Shown here: piece by piece, positions 8,895 through 17,643 of the stretch | Numbering within the stretch: the first letter of the stretch is position 1 | Layout of the letters: each line of letters begins with the position of its first letter | DNA from: an uncultured bacterium | Lineage (GTDB): Bacteria; Krumholzibacteriota; Krumholzibacteriia; LZORAL124-64-63 | Reading direction: 5' to 3' | Assembly: GCA_903912525.1 (NCBI GenBank) | Contig: CAIWHK010000065.1 | Coordinates: 62,001 to 126,000, forward strand | DNA: 64,000 bases | Notes under the pieces: model-generated | Database searches by the model: none | What the model was told of the DNA's origin: nothing | What the model saw: the letters and a program-made list of their open reading frames with translations, nothing else | Position numbers and translations under genes: made by a program

Positions 8895-11516
8895 ATGAAG
8901 AACCTGACCGTCAACGCCATGGACGCCCTGCAACGGGCCCAAGCCAAGGCTTTCACATTGAGCCACGCCCAGCTGGAGCCCCTCCACCTGCTGTGGGCCC
9001 TGCTGTCGGAGACCGGCCTGGCCACCAACGTGCTGCGCTCCCTGGAGCTGGATCCGGCGCTGATCGCCCAGACGGCCGAGGGGGAGCTGCGCTCGTTGCC
9101 GAAGATCCAGGCCAAGGATGTCCCGGCGGCCAGCCGTGAGCTGCAGAAGGTGCTGCTCGAGGCGGACCAGCTGGCGGGCGGCAATAAGGGCGGCACCTCC
9201 GAGGGCGCCATGACCGGCACCCGCGAGCTGCTGTTGGCCGTGGCGGCCGACACCGGCCGGGCCGGCAGTGTGCTCAAGACGTTCGACGCGACGCCGGCCA
9301 GGATCGCCCGCGCGCTCGAGCAGACCGGCGGCGACCAGGCCTACCAGGGCGATGACGAGAACGGCGTCGGCGAGGGCAACGACTCGGCGCTGGGCAAGTA
9401 CGCCCGCGACCTGTGTGCGGCGGCGCGCGCGGGGAAGATCGATCCCATCATCGGGCGCGACGAGGAGATCCGGCGCGTCATCCAGATCCTGAGCCGGCGC
9501 ACGAAGAACAATCCCGTGCTGATCGGGCTGCCGGGCGTGGGCAAGACCGCGGTGGTCGAGGGGCTCGCGCGCCGCCTCGTCGAAGGCGACGTGCCCGAGG
9601 GCCTGAAGGGCAAGCGGCTGCTTGCGCTGGACATGGGCGCTTTGATCGCCGGCACCAAGTACCGCGGCGAGTTCGAGGACCGCCTGAAGAAGGTCATCAA
9701 GGAAGTGACCGAGCAGGAGGGCGAGATCCTGCTGTTCATCGACGAGATGCACACGCTGGTGGGTGCGGGGGCCACGGGCGGGGCGATGGATGCCTCGAAC
9801 ATCCTGAAGCCGGCTTTGGCGCGCGGCGAGCTGCACTGCGTGGGTGCGACCACCATCGACGAGTACCGGCAGCACATCGAGAAGGACCCGGCGCTGGAGC
9901 GCCGCTTCCAGCCCGTGATGGTGGAGGAGCCGACCTGGGAGCAGGCCGTCGCCATCCTGCGCGGGCTGAAGGACCGCTACGAGACGCACCACGGCATCCG
10001 CATCACCGATGGCGCCATCGTCGCGGCGGTGAAGCTGTCGCAGAGGTACATCGCCGACCGGATGTTGCCGGACAAGGCCATCGACCTGATGGACGAGGCG
10101 GCGAGCCGGCTGCGGATGGAGATCGACTCGGTGCCGAGTGAGGTCGATGATTTGCAGCGGCAGCTGAATCAGTTGGAGATGGAGCGGTTGGCGTTGGAGA
10201 AGGAGACGGAGCGGACGGCGGTGGCGCGGCGGGAGTTGATCGACCGGCAGCGCAGCGAGCTGGGGGATGACTTGAGCCGCGTTCGGGCGCGGTGGGAGCA
10301 GGAGAAGGCGGCCATTGATGTGATTCGGGGGCTGCAGAAGGAGCAGGAGGGGCTGCTGCTGGAGCTGGAGACGGCGGAGCGGCGAGGCGACTTGGCGCGG
10401 GCCAGTGAGTTGAAGTATGGGGGGATGAAGGGGGTCGACGCGCGGCTGGCGTCTGCGCGCGAAGAACTGAAGGGCATCCAGGGGGAGCATCCGCTGTTGA
10501 AGGAGGAAGTCGACGAGGAGGACATCGCCGAGCTGGTGGCGCGGTGGACGGGGATTCCGGCGCAGCGGCTTGTTGAGGATGAAGTCGCCAAGCTGCGTGA
10601 CATGGAGTCCCGGTTGGGCGCGCGCGTTGTCGGGCAGGACGAGGCCGTGGCGAAGGTGTCGCGGACGATCCGGCGCGCGCGGGCCGGGCTGACCGATCGC
10701 GGGCGGCCGTTGGGGTCGTTCCTGTTCCTTGGGCCGACCGGCGTGGGCAAGACGGAACTGGCGAAGACGTTGACGGCTGAGTTGTTCGGGGATGAGACGC
10801 ATCTCGTTCGGTTGGACATGTCGGAGTATATGGAGAGGCATGCGGTGGCGCGGATGATTGGGGCGCCTCCTGGGTATGTTGGGTTCGAGAGTGGGGGGCA
10901 GTTGACGGAGGCGGTGCGCAGGCATCCGTATTCGGTGATCCTGCTGGATGAAGTCGAGAAGGCGCATCCCGAGGTGATGAACGTGCTGCTGCAGTTGCTC
11001 GATGACGGGCGGCTGACCGACGGCAAGGGGCGCGTCGTGGACTTCCGCAACACGCTGGTGATCATGACCAGCAATTTGTGCCAGGGGGCCGAGTACGAAG
11101 TCCGCGCGGGAGATGCGCATGGGGAGGCGCGGCTGCTCGAGGGCCTGGCCGGGCACTTCCGGCCCGAGCTGCTGAACCGCCTGGATGGCATCGTGCGGTT
11201 CGCGTCGCTGGGGCGCGAGCAGGTGGCGCGGATCGTCCGGCTGGAGCTGGACAAGGTGGCGCGCAGCCTGAAGGAGCAGGAGATCACGCTCGAGGTGACC
11301 GATGCCGCCGTGGCCTGGCTGGCCGACCGCGGGTTCGATCCCGTGTTCGGGGCACGACCGGTCAAGCGCGTGATCCAGCGGGAGGTGCAGGATCGGGCGG
11401 CCGACGTCATCTTGAGTGGCGAGGCCCGGCCGGACAGCGTGTTCGTGCTGGATGTGGCGGGGGATGGGCTGGCGATGAAGAGAGTGGCCTCGACGGAGAC
11501 GGCAAACGCGAGGTGA
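8895..11516 (+). CDS. clpB: ATP-dependent protein disaggregase ClpB
   Basis: An 873-residue class-1 Hsp100 that threads aggregated proteins through its hexamer together with the DnaK system. Start is ATG 8895 with GGAGG 9 bp upstream; the track start at 8457 adds non-homologous sequence overlapping mgsA. Domains: N-domain about 1-145; NBD1 with Walker A 'GLPGVGKT' (211-218) and 'LLFIDEMHT'; a coiled-coil middle domain about 405-525, whose presence separates ClpB from ClpA/ClpC; NBD2 with 'GPTGVGKTE' and '[13 protein letters not shown]'; and the C-terminal domain. No ClpP-binding tripeptide is evident. Codon choice shifts inside the gene: from about 10140 to 11000 it favours TTG/GGG/GTT over the CTG/GGC/GTC used on either side. 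The CPXCG gene follows after 4 bp. Confidence 0.96.
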   Translation: MKNLTVNAMDALQRAQAKAFTLSHAQLEPLHLLWALLSETGLATNVLRSLELDPALIAQTAEGELRSLPKIQAKDVPAASRELQKVLLEADQLAGGNKGGTSEGAMTGTRELLLAVAADTGRAGSVLKTFDATPARIARALEQTGGDQAYQGDDENGVGEGNDSALGKYARDLCAAARAGKIDPIIGRDEEIRRVIQILSRRTKNNPVLIGLPGVGKTAVVEGLARRLVEGDVPEGLKGKRLLALDMGALIAGTKYRGEFEDRLKKVIKEVTEQEGEILLFIDEMHTLVGAGATGGAMDASNILKPALARGELHCVGATTIDEYRQHIEKDPALERRFQPVMVEEPTWEQAVAILRGLKDRYETHHGIRITDGAIVAAVKLSQRYIADRMLPDKAIDLMDEAASRLRMEIDSVPSEVDDLQRQLNQLEMERLALEKETERTAVARRELIDRQRSELGDDLSRVRARWEQEKAAIDVIRGLQKEQEGLLLELETAERRGDLARASELKYGGMKGVDARLASAREELKGIQGEHPLLKEEVDEEDIAELVARWTGIPAQRLVEDEVAKLRDMESRLGARVVGQDEAVAKVSRTIRRARAGLTDRGRPLGSFLFLGPTGVGKTELAKTLTAELFGDETHLVRLDMSEYMERHAVARMIGAPPGYVGFESGGQLTEAVRRHPYSVILLDEVEKAHPEVMNVLLQLLDDGRLTDGKGRVVDFRNTLVIMTSNLCQGAEYEVRAGDAHGEARLLEGLAGHFRPELLNRLDGIVRFASLGREQVARIVRLELDKVARSLKEQEITLEVTDAAVAWLADRGFDPVFGARPVKRVIQREVQDRAADVILSGEARPDSVFVLDVAGDGLAMKRVASTETANAR

Positions 11517-11520
11517 GGCC

Positions 11521-11712
11521 ATGGACGATTCCCAGTCCGCCGAGATCCAGTGCCCGTACTGCGGCGAAGAGATCGAAGTGATCGTCGACTGCTCGGTCGG
11601 CCGGCAGGTCTACATCGAGGATTGCTCGGTGTGTTGCCGGCCGATCACTATCACGCTGGTCGCATCCGACGGCGAGGTGGAGAGTATTGAGGCGCGATCG
11701 GAGGACGAGTAG
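11521..11712 (+). CDS. CPXCG-motif cysteine-rich small protein
   Basis: A 63-residue protein of the Cys_rich_CPXG family. 'CPYCGEE' and 'EDCSVCCRPI' supply the Cys pairs of a probable zinc ribbon, and the C-terminus is acidic. It starts 4 bp after clpB (GAGGCC before the ATG), so it is probably co-transcribed. Molecular function is unknown; it is a widespread small cytoplasmic metal-binding protein. Confidence 0.88.
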   Translation: MDDSQSAEIQCPYCGEEIEVIVDCSVGRQVYIEDCSVCCRPITITLVASDGEVESIEARSEDE

Positions 11713-11742
11713 ACTCGCGGCCACGACGGAAAGGCCGGGGCG

Positions 11743-11760
11743 ACTTGCGCCGGCGCAAGT
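11743..11760. repeat. 18-bp perfect palindrome ACTTGCGCCGGCGCAAGT, copy 2
   Basis: Identical to 8631-8648. It lies 31 bp after the CPXCG stop, where it could form a terminator-like stem for the clpB operon, although no U tract follows. Confidence 0.7.
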
Positions 11761-12238
11761 GCCGGCCGCGCGAAGGAATCGCCGCAACCGACTCGGGCAG
11801 CACCGTCATGCGGACGCCGTATTCGACGCCGGCCCGTCCATCGCCGCGAGGCTTCGCCAGACATCGTCCGCGGTCCCCTGCCCGCCGACGTGAGGGAGTT
11901 GCCGGTCCAGGGCCGCGTTGCCCACAAAGGCCAAGCGGCGGCGTGGTCCATAGATAGGGATCCGATCCTGGAATGGGACGGTATATGTTTCGATGGGTGC
12001 TGGCGATGAGTTGGGGTGATGTGAGCCGCTGTGATATTGGGACTGGCAACGGGCGGCGCGGGAGCCAATTTCAGGCGAAAAGGGGCGCGCGTTCTCGCTT
12101 GCCAGCATAGTCGATCGTGGTACATCCAGATATTCGCCGTCAACAGCCATCCCAATTTTCAGCGCAACACTGACAGTATCATAGCATCACCGTTGCCTCG
12201 GCCGGCGCGACCAACGTGACCGGGCCCTGTCTTTTCTG

Positions 12239-12252
12239 GTGACGCGCGTCAC
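12239..12252. promoter_or_regulatory. CRP-type palindrome GTGA-CGCGCG-TCAC
   Basis: A 14-bp perfect palindrome with half-sites GTGA/TCAC spaced by 6 bp, matching the core of CRP-family operators. It lies about 256 bp upstream of the first gene of block A. The GC-rich centre makes a chance occurrence possible, and no CRP-like gene is in the window. Confidence 0.3.
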
Positions 12253-12507
12253 AGGACGCACCTGCCCGGCATCCATGCAGTAGTCGGCGAATGCGTGGCG
12301 ATCCGGCGAACGGGGGTTCGTCGATCATGCTGGCCGATCTCGCGGCCATCATCCCGGTGACGGGGCAGGCGCATTTTCCGTCATCCCGCTCAGATTCCCG
12401 GTCACAGATCCCGCCGTCATCCCATCTGACCTATTGAAGCGACCGGTCGAGCCACCCTCGGACCTTCGTCCGGCACAGAAGAGACCACGAGACAGGCGGG
12501 TGTTCCC

Positions 12508-13311
12508 ATGACGAGAAACCACGTAACAACAATGGGCCTGGATGGAATTGCCAAGCCCCGGAATCATCGCCGGCTGTTCCGGATCCTGGCATTCGGGCTG
12601 CTGTTGGCGATGACGGGCTGCAAGACTGTTGCGCAGCCGACCCGCTACATCGTCTTCCTGGACGTGTCGGCCTCGATTACGCAGACCCAGCGGGATCTCT
12701 GGCTCAAGACGCTGCGCGAGAGCGTCCTGCACGCCGTGATGCCCGGCGACCGCCTGACGGTCTTCGCCATGCACGGGCAGACAAGCAATGCGGCGCCGCT
12801 GTACGACACCATCCTCTCGCCGGCTTCGCTCGGTGAGACACAGACCGGTCTGGTCAAGCTGAGGCGGGAAATCGCGATGATGAGGCGCGACTCGGCCAAG
12901 GCCGTCAGCGAGGCCCTGGTCAATGGCGGTCATGCGAAGCACTCGGACATCGTCGGGGCCCTGGATCGCGTGCACGCCGACCCCCGGTATCCGCGCACGG
13001 ACATCGTCATCGTCTCCGACATGATCAACAGCACGCCGGAACTGGACCTCGAGAAGCAGCGCCTGGAGCCGGGCCGGATCCAGGAACTGGCCGGACGCCT
13101 GGTCAGCAACCACAAGTGGTCGGCCGATTCCCTGCAGGGCGCCAGGGTCTACTGCCTCCTGAACAGTGTGTCCGACGACGATCCCCCGACAGTCAACAAC
13201 CGGGCCGTCCTGCACGAATTCTGGCAGGTCCTGGCGCAGTCCATCGGCGGCGAACTGGCGACGTTCGAGACGCATCTCGACCGCACGGCGTTCACGGGAG
13301 GTCAGTCATGA
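12508..13311 (+). CDS. Small vWA-domain lipoprotein
   Basis: A 267-residue protein. A basic N-terminus and hydrophobic stretch end in a lipobox-like 'LLAMTGC' at about residue 35, so the mature protein is lipid-anchored in the envelope. It is followed by a von Willebrand A fold: 'YIVFLDVSASIT' supplies a DxSxS MIDAS at D52, a central Thr/Asp region follows, and 'DIVIVSDMINST' is the beta4/MIDAS strand. Such domains mediate metal-dependent protein-protein contacts. The start has a GGCGGGTG-like ribosome site; downstream Met codons are also possible. The stop overlaps the next ATG by 4 bp (ATGA), so it is coupled to the membrane protein that follows. Compare the vWA lipoprotein at 48232. Confidence 0.75.
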   Translation: MTRNHVTTMGLDGIAKPRNHRRLFRILAFGLLLAMTGCKTVAQPTRYIVFLDVSASITQTQRDLWLKTLRESVLHAVMPGDRLTVFAMHGQTSNAAPLYDTILSPASLGETQTGLVKLRREIAMMRRDSAKAVSEALVNGGHAKHSDIVGALDRVHADPRYPRTDIVIVSDMINSTPELDLEKQRLEPGRIQELAGRLVSNHKWSADSLQGARVYCLLNSVSDDDPPTVNNRAVLHEFWQVLAQSIGGELATFETHLDRTAFTGGQS

Positions 13312-14081
13312 GGCACCTGAGGAAAGACCAATCGCAACCGGCAAACGGCCACGCCGACAGCGTGCCGGGCCCGGCGGAACTCGAGGCGATCGTCGCCGAT
13401 CTCGAATCAAAGGCCCGCGAGTGGGGCATCACCGGAGGCATGAACGACCTCCCGGACAACTTCAACGAATTCGCGGTGCAGTCGCTGGTCGCGGGCGTGA
13501 ATCGGCGCGACGACGGGCGCACGACGCCCGAGGCTCTGCAGTCGATGGCTGACGACCTCCTGCGCCGGGCCGCGGCATGCGAAGCCGCGCCCCCCGTCGT
13601 GGAGGACGTCGACGCCCCGCACACCGTCGGGTCCGGGCCGGCCGGGAGGGGCCGGCGCGCTATCGCCACGGGACTGGGCGCGACGCTCCTGCTGTCCGTC
13701 GCGGCCGTCGCCACCGCCGCGACCCGGGGCACCGTCGCCGACGTTCGTCCGAGCTGGGTTCTGACCGTCGGCGTGGTCGGCGCGGTGGGAGCCGTGCTGG
13801 CCGCCACCGCGCTCGTACGGCACCTGAAGGCCGCGAGGCGCCAGGCGGAGCCCGCCGCTCGACGGGCCACGGCGTCGAATCCGGATCGCGAGCAGGCGGC
13901 CCGCCTTCGTGACGAGGCCTCCGAGCTCGGGCGCCGGCTGATCGAGGAAATCGAACATCGTCGCCGCACCGACTTCTGGGTCTCCACCCAGACGGCGAGG
14001 CTTGTCGTGCTGTACCAGGAATACCGGAGCCGTGCCCGCGCGGCCGCCTTCCGACTTCACGAGGGGGAGAACAATGCGTAG
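13308..14081 (+). CDS. Two-TM membrane protein of the vWA operon
   Basis: 257 residues from the coupled ATG at 13308 (GGGAGG upstream); the track start at 13116 overlaps the vWA gene and is not credible. The N-terminal 120 residues are soluble and acidic. Two adjacent TM helices follow at about 123-144 ('AIATGLGATLLLSVAAVATAA') and 154-176 ('LTVGVVGAVGAVLAATALV'), then a long R/E-rich helix likely to be a coiled coil. The family was not recognised. Its position between the vWA lipoprotein and the next coiled-coil membrane protein suggests a membrane complex. Confidence 0.6.
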   Translation: MRHLRKDQSQPANGHADSVPGPAELEAIVADLESKAREWGITGGMNDLPDNFNEFAVQSLVAGVNRRDDGRTTPEALQSMADDLLRRAAACEAAPPVVEDVDAPHTVGSGPAGRGRRAIATGLGATLLLSVAAVATAATRGTVADVRPSWVLTVGVVGAVGAVLAATALVRHLKAARRQAEPAARRATASNPDREQAARLRDEASELGRRLIEEIEHRRRTDFWVSTQTARLVVLYQEYRSRARAAAFRLHEGENNA

Positions 14082-15258
14082 ATCAGATCATGTCCAAGGC
14101 AGCCGGTCGGCCGGGGAAACCGTGCATATCGCGATGCCCGCATCCGGGGCTGCCCGAGCCGGTGCCGGCGGCGGCAAGGGGGGCCAATCGCGGACGATCA
14201 GGATCATCCGGTCCGATGAGATCATCGCCGGGCTTACCCACCCGCTCAGCGCGGACGAAATGGACGGGCTGACGAACCTTATCGTCGACGAGGGCGCGCA
14301 GTTGGACGTCAGTGAGCGCACTGAAGCCGCCGAGGACATCCGCGTGGCCGAGGAGCACGCGAAGGCGAAGCGCAGCCAGCTGGAGGGCGTCCGCCGACGG
14401 GCCGGAGAGGTACGGTCAGATCTGGACGCCGCCGAGCCGGGTACGTTGTTCCGGGGTCTCACGTACCTGATCTGTGCGCTCGCATGCATCTTCTCCGAGT
14501 TCGCACTGACGTACTACACGCTGCCCTTCATCCTGGATGTGCCCGAGGGCTGGCTGCGGGTGGCGATTGCAGCAGCCCCGACCTCGGCGCTGATCATCCT
14601 CGAGCTGGCCTTCCAGCGGATGCTCGAAGATCCCTGGCGTAACCTCCGTCGTCGGGCTGAGTCCGGCCGCGGCAAGCGCCTGGCACTGGGCGTCGCGATG
14701 TTCGTATTCCTGCTCTCGGTTGGAGCGGGAAACATCCTGACGGTCTGGTACCTCGCGGAGATCCGCGAACAGGCGACGATGATGAAGACGGATTCCCTGG
14801 CGGCCGACACGCTCGACACGTCGGAGCCGGCGCTTGCCGGGGCGCCGACTGGAGTCGAGGAGCGCAAGCTGGATCCGGCGCAGGTCCGCAAGACTGTCGT
14901 GGCGGTCAGCCTCCTCGTCGCCGTCGATGGGGCGTTGCTGCTGCTCGTCGGGATCTGCGAGATGCAGGCCCACCGGCGCCGACGCCAGCTTGAGCGCGAG
15001 GCCGCGCTGCTCGAGAAGCAGACCAGGGCGCGCGAGTCGGACCTCGAGGCGGCCACGAACGGCGTGGCGATTCTGGAGGCAAGGGCCGCGACCACCGAGG
15101 AACGCTGCCGTACGGCCGCGGCCTGCTACGTCAGGATGCGTGAAGTGGAGTTGCAGGCCGCGCAATCGCGCCTCCTGCGGGAAGCGGGTCTCGAGAGCCT
15201 CGTGAACGACCGCTTGACCGGACGCTTCGGTCCGCGCGGTCTGGCCGTGGTGAAGTAG
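14074..15258 (+). CDS. Polytopic membrane protein with coiled coils
   Basis: 394 residues from ATG 14074 (GAGGGGGAG upstream), overlapping the previous gene by 8 bp. A coiled-coil segment at about 85-120 precedes TM helices at about 127-150, 160-178 and 203-225. A loop follows, then another TM helix at about 270-293 and a second long coiled coil ('RRRRQLEREAALLEKQTRARESDLEAATN') up to the C-terminus. The 4-TM-plus-coiled-coil layout resembles mechanosensing or scaffold membrane proteins, but no family was recognised. It is the last gene of the three-gene vWA operon. Confidence 0.6.
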   Translation: MRRSDHVQGSRSAGETVHIAMPASGAARAGAGGGKGGQSRTIRIIRSDEIIAGLTHPLSADEMDGLTNLIVDEGAQLDVSERTEAAEDIRVAEEHAKAKRSQLEGVRRRAGEVRSDLDAAEPGTLFRGLTYLICALACIFSEFALTYYTLPFILDVPEGWLRVAIAAAPTSALIILELAFQRMLEDPWRNLRRRAESGRGKRLALGVAMFVFLLSVGAGNILTVWYLAEIREQATMMKTDSLAADTLDTSEPALAGAPTGVEERKLDPAQVRKTVVAVSLLVAVDGALLLLVGICEMQAHRRRRQLEREAALLEKQTRARESDLEAATNGVAILEARAATTEERCRTAAACYVRMREVELQAAQSRLLREAGLESLVNDRLTGRFGPRGLAVVK

Positions 15259-15270
15259 GTTGCCGCGGCT

Positions 15271-15310
15271 CGGCGGTCTGCGACGGGAGATTTTTCGTCA
15301 CAGACCGCCG
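15271..15310 (+). terminator. Long hairpin after the vWA membrane operon
   Basis: CGGCGGTCTGCGACG pairs with CGTCACAGACCGCCG (15 bp, one mismatch) around a 10-nt loop containing TTTTT. It begins 13 bp after the operon stop. It lacks a 3' U tract, so it is a probable terminator or RNA-stabilising stem. Confidence 0.55.
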
Positions 15311-15397
15311 CCGCGCCCCATCTGAATTAGTGAGAGGCCGCCGGGGGGACATCACCGGCGCAAGGCAGATGGGCGACGACCACGGGGAGGGAAAGCC

Positions 15398-15853
15398 ATG
15401 ATGAACAGTGAAAACCCGACAATCGGATCCGAGATCATCAGCGACGGACAGGGTGCGGCCATTGCCGGTGTCCCCGCCGGTGAGCCGGCGGCGGAGGCCA
15501 CGCCCGAGACCGTGACGAAGTCCGGTGGGGGCTTCCTGGGCTCGATGGGGTCCATGCTCGCCTTCGCGGTCGGCTATTTCATCGTGAAAGCCGTTCCCAT
15601 GAATGTCACGGTCATGCTGCTGGCCGGCCTTGCGGCGGGTTTCACCGTGGGCCTGATCCCGTTCTTCGTGGCCCGCGCGCGGCGCCAGAAGGGGTTGGCC
15701 GGCTGGGCCCTCGGGCTGTGTTCGTTGGCCGGCGTGATCATGGGCCTCCTCCTGGCCGGACCGCTGGCTCTGGTGTTTACCGTCGTCGCGTTGACGCGCA
15801 CGCGCGGGGTAGCCGTCGAACCGGCCACCGATGGCGCGGCGATCACGGAATAG
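15398..15853 (+). CDS. Three-TM hypothetical membrane protein
   Basis: 151 residues; ATGATG start with GGGAGGGAAAG upstream. A flexible Ala/Gly/Glu-rich N-terminus of about 45 residues precedes hydrophobic segments at about 50-66, 70-90 and 100-128 ('LGLCSLAGVIMGLLLAGPLALVFTVVAL'). No catalytic motif is visible and no family was recognised. It appears to be a single-gene unit bounded by hairpins on both sides. Confidence 0.55.
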   Translation: MMNSENPTIGSEIISDGQGAAIAGVPAGEPAAEATPETVTKSGGGFLGSMGSMLAFAVGYFIVKAVPMNVTVMLLAGLAAGFTVGLIPFFVARARRQKGLAGWALGLCSLAGVIMGLLLAGPLALVFTVVALTRTRGVAVEPATDGAAITE

Positions 15854-15900
15854 CTCGGGATTGGTCATGTATCATCATCTTGAACATCGACCGTCCGTTT

Positions 15901-15933
15901 GGGCCGTGGCAGTGAGAAACGCTGCCGCGGCCC
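15901..15933 (+). terminator. Hairpin between the 3-TM gene and the sigma-factor operon
   Basis: GGGCCGTGGCAG pairs with CTGCCGCGGCCC (12 bp, one G-U wobble in RNA) around TGAGAAACG. It lies 47 bp after the preceding stop. It ends in GGGTCGG rather than U residues. Confidence 0.5.
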
Positions 15934-16064
15934 GGGTCGGGTCGGCCGTTCGCCCCCCCTCAAGTTTCGATGCCCGCGGAAATGGCCGTGTGTTATCTTA
16001 CCAAACCTGCAAGGGAAGTGGTTATTTTGATGTCCAGCAACTGACCGGGAAGGCCCTGAGCGCC

Positions 16065-16652
16065 ATGAACGATCTCGGGCAACGCGAGATGCACGAAGTC
16101 GTCATCTCGAGGTTCGGCGGCGAACCTGATGCGCGGTATGACGCGGTCGTGGATCGGATCTGGCGCTTGTTGCGAAAGCGCGTGGAGACGTTCTGGAAGT
16201 TGGGCAGCGAACTCGACGATGTCGTTCAGGATGCCGTGGTCAGGATTACCTCTGACAAGGCGCTGACCGTAGCCGACCCGGACCGGTTCATCTATTGGTG
16301 CTTCCAGATCGCAGTGAACTGCGCGCGCGAACGTCTCCGCCGCCGTGTGCGGGAATACGTCACCGACGACGACGCCCTTCAGCTTCTGGAAGATCCGACG
16401 GGCCGCGCGGACGATGCCGTCCTGATGCGCGAACGTCTGGCACTGTTGGGAATGGTCCAGGTCTGGATGAAGGAAGATGCCGGCGGAGAAGCACTCTACC
16501 TGCACGCAGTGCGTGGCTGGAAGCACGAGCGGATCGCGGAGCATCTGGGGCTTTCGTGCGATGCTGTTCGCGCCCTCGTGTCCCGGGCCCGTCGGCGCCT
16601 GCGCGACGACGGACGCCTGGGTGATCTGTTTCGCGACATCACCGCCACGTGA
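16065..16652 (+). CDS. ECF-type RNA polymerase sigma factor
   Basis: 195 residues from ATG 16065; the track start at 15831 runs through the upstream hairpin. The region 2 signature is 'FWKLGSELDDVVQDAVVRI' with a helix 'DRFIYWCFQIAVNCARERLRRR' that recognises the -10. Region 4 is a helix-turn-helix 'LHAVRGWKHERIAEHLGLSCDAVRALVSRARRRLRDDG'. There is no region 1.1 or 3, as in ECF sigmas. The next gene encodes an HxxxCxxC protein and the third a CHAT protease, so this sigma factor probably directs their expression or that of the neighbouring block. No matching ECF promoter pair could be assigned. Confidence 0.85.
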   Translation: MNDLGQREMHEVVISRFGGEPDARYDAVVDRIWRLLRKRVETFWKLGSELDDVVQDAVVRITSDKALTVADPDRFIYWCFQIAVNCARERLRRRVREYVTDDDALQLLEDPTGRADDAVLMRERLALLGMVQVWMKEDAGGEALYLHAVRGWKHERIAEHLGLSCDAVRALVSRARRRLRDDGRLGDLFRDITAT

Positions 16653-16710
16653 CCGACGGTAAGGTTGTCAGCGGTGGCGGCCCGCGGGCCCGCCGCAGGA
16701 GGTACCAGGA

Positions 16711-17643
16711 GTGAAGACTGAGGACGCCATCAAGGTTCTCCTGAGCGGGCTCTATGAACCCGATCAGGCGAGTAGGCCCTCGTCGGATGCATTGCGGCTG
16801 GCCAGTGAGCACGTCGTGGCCACACGCGACGCCTGGGCGGCATTCGCCGCCGTTTATGAGCGGATCAAGGGCGAAGCGCCCCCCAACAGGAAACTGATGG
16901 AGGCCCTCTTCGGATGCGCGCGCGCCGAATCTGCACTGGAACAGTTTGCAGGGCTTGACCCCCGGCAGGTGGAGGCGATCAACCCGCAGTTGGCGATGCA
17001 CCTGTCGCTGTGCCCGGAGTGCTCGGAGCTCTTTGCGTCTGCGGCCGGGTTCGCCACGGAAATGAGCGCCGAGTTCAGCCTCATCAATGCCCGGTTCGCG
17101 ACGGCCGGCGCGACGAATCCGGAGACGGCTCCCGGGAAGGGGCCGGCCTGGCAGCGGTTCGAAGAGAGCTTCCAGGGGCTCGAGAGGTCGGTCTTCCGGT
17201 TGGCGGAATCCATCCGGTGCGGGGTCACGGAGAAACTGCCGCAGTTCCTCGCGTTCCCGGCGGGCATGACGCCGGCGGTGGCGGGTGCCACTCGTGACAT
17301 GTCCGGAACGAACCAGGCGGCGCCGGGCGAAGCACCCGTCGATGAGCCGATCGAGCAGCTGTCGTTCAGGCTCCCGGAGGTCGGCGTCGAGGCGAAAGTG
17401 AAGGTCAGCGCCGGACCGGCCACCGAAAGCGTGACATTTCAGATCGAGTTTTCCGCCGCATTGCCGGGTCTGTGCAGCGCCGAACTCCGGGACGCCGCCA
17501 GCAACGAATGCGTCGAGGCGGACACCACCGATGGTACGTCGCCGGTGATTTTCGCCGGAGTGCCCTGTGCCGAGTATCGGCTGCAGTTCGAGTTCCTGGA
17601 AAGCCGGACGATCGCCATCTGCTGCCTGGATTGCCGCAAATGA
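16711..17643 (+). CDS. Soluble HxxxCxxC (zf-HC2/anti-sigma-like) protein
   Basis: 310 residues; GTG start with AGGAGG 8 bp upstream. 'MHLSLCPECSELF' matches the HxxxCxxC zinc-associated anti-sigma motif. Unlike most anti-sigma factors it has no TM helix. Instead an all-beta C-terminal region of about 90 residues follows ('FRLPEVGVEAKVKV...PCAEYRLQFEF'). It sits between the ECF sigma gene and the CHAT gene, overlapping the latter by 4 bp (ATGA). I infer that it holds the sigma factor inactive and connects its release to the CHAT-TPR protein. No binding data can be derived from sequence alone. Confidence 0.7.
   Translation: MKTEDAIKVLLSGLYEPDQASRPSSDALRLASEHVVATRDAWAAFAAVYERIKGEAPPNRKLMEALFGCARAESALEQFAGLDPRQVEAINPQLAMHLSLCPECSELFASAAGFATEMSAEFSLINARFATAGATNPETAPGKGPAWQRFEESFQGLERSVFRLAESIRCGVTEKLPQFLAFPAGMTPAVAGATRDMSGTNQAAPGEAPVDEPIEQLSFRLPEVGVEAKVKVSAGPATESVTFQIEFSAALPGLCSAELRDAASNECVEADTTDGTSPVIFAGVPCAEYRLQFEFLESRTIAICCLDCRK

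Larger units (their letters stand above)
11713..12507. other. 795-bp intergenic region before accessory block A
   Basis: It holds the second copy of the 18-bp palindrome (11743-11760), the GTGA-N6-TCAC palindrome (12239-12252) and imperfect direct repeats of CCGTCATCCC near 12374 and 12413. Base composition dips around 11990-12190. A 114-codon minus-strand ORF (12150-11806) has no convincing ribosome site and no recognisable product. No clear sigma-70 promoter for the vWA operon was found. Confidence 0.5.

Noticed and set aside
8787-11522. 911-codon minus-strand ORF opposite clpB
   Set aside because: Antisense to a fully conserved ClpB; its composition is His/Arg/Gln-rich with no family motif.
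11806-12150. 114-codon minus ORF in the clpB-vWA gap
   Set aside because: Composition is not impossible for a gene, but there is no ribosome site, promoter or recognisable motif, so it is not supported as coding.
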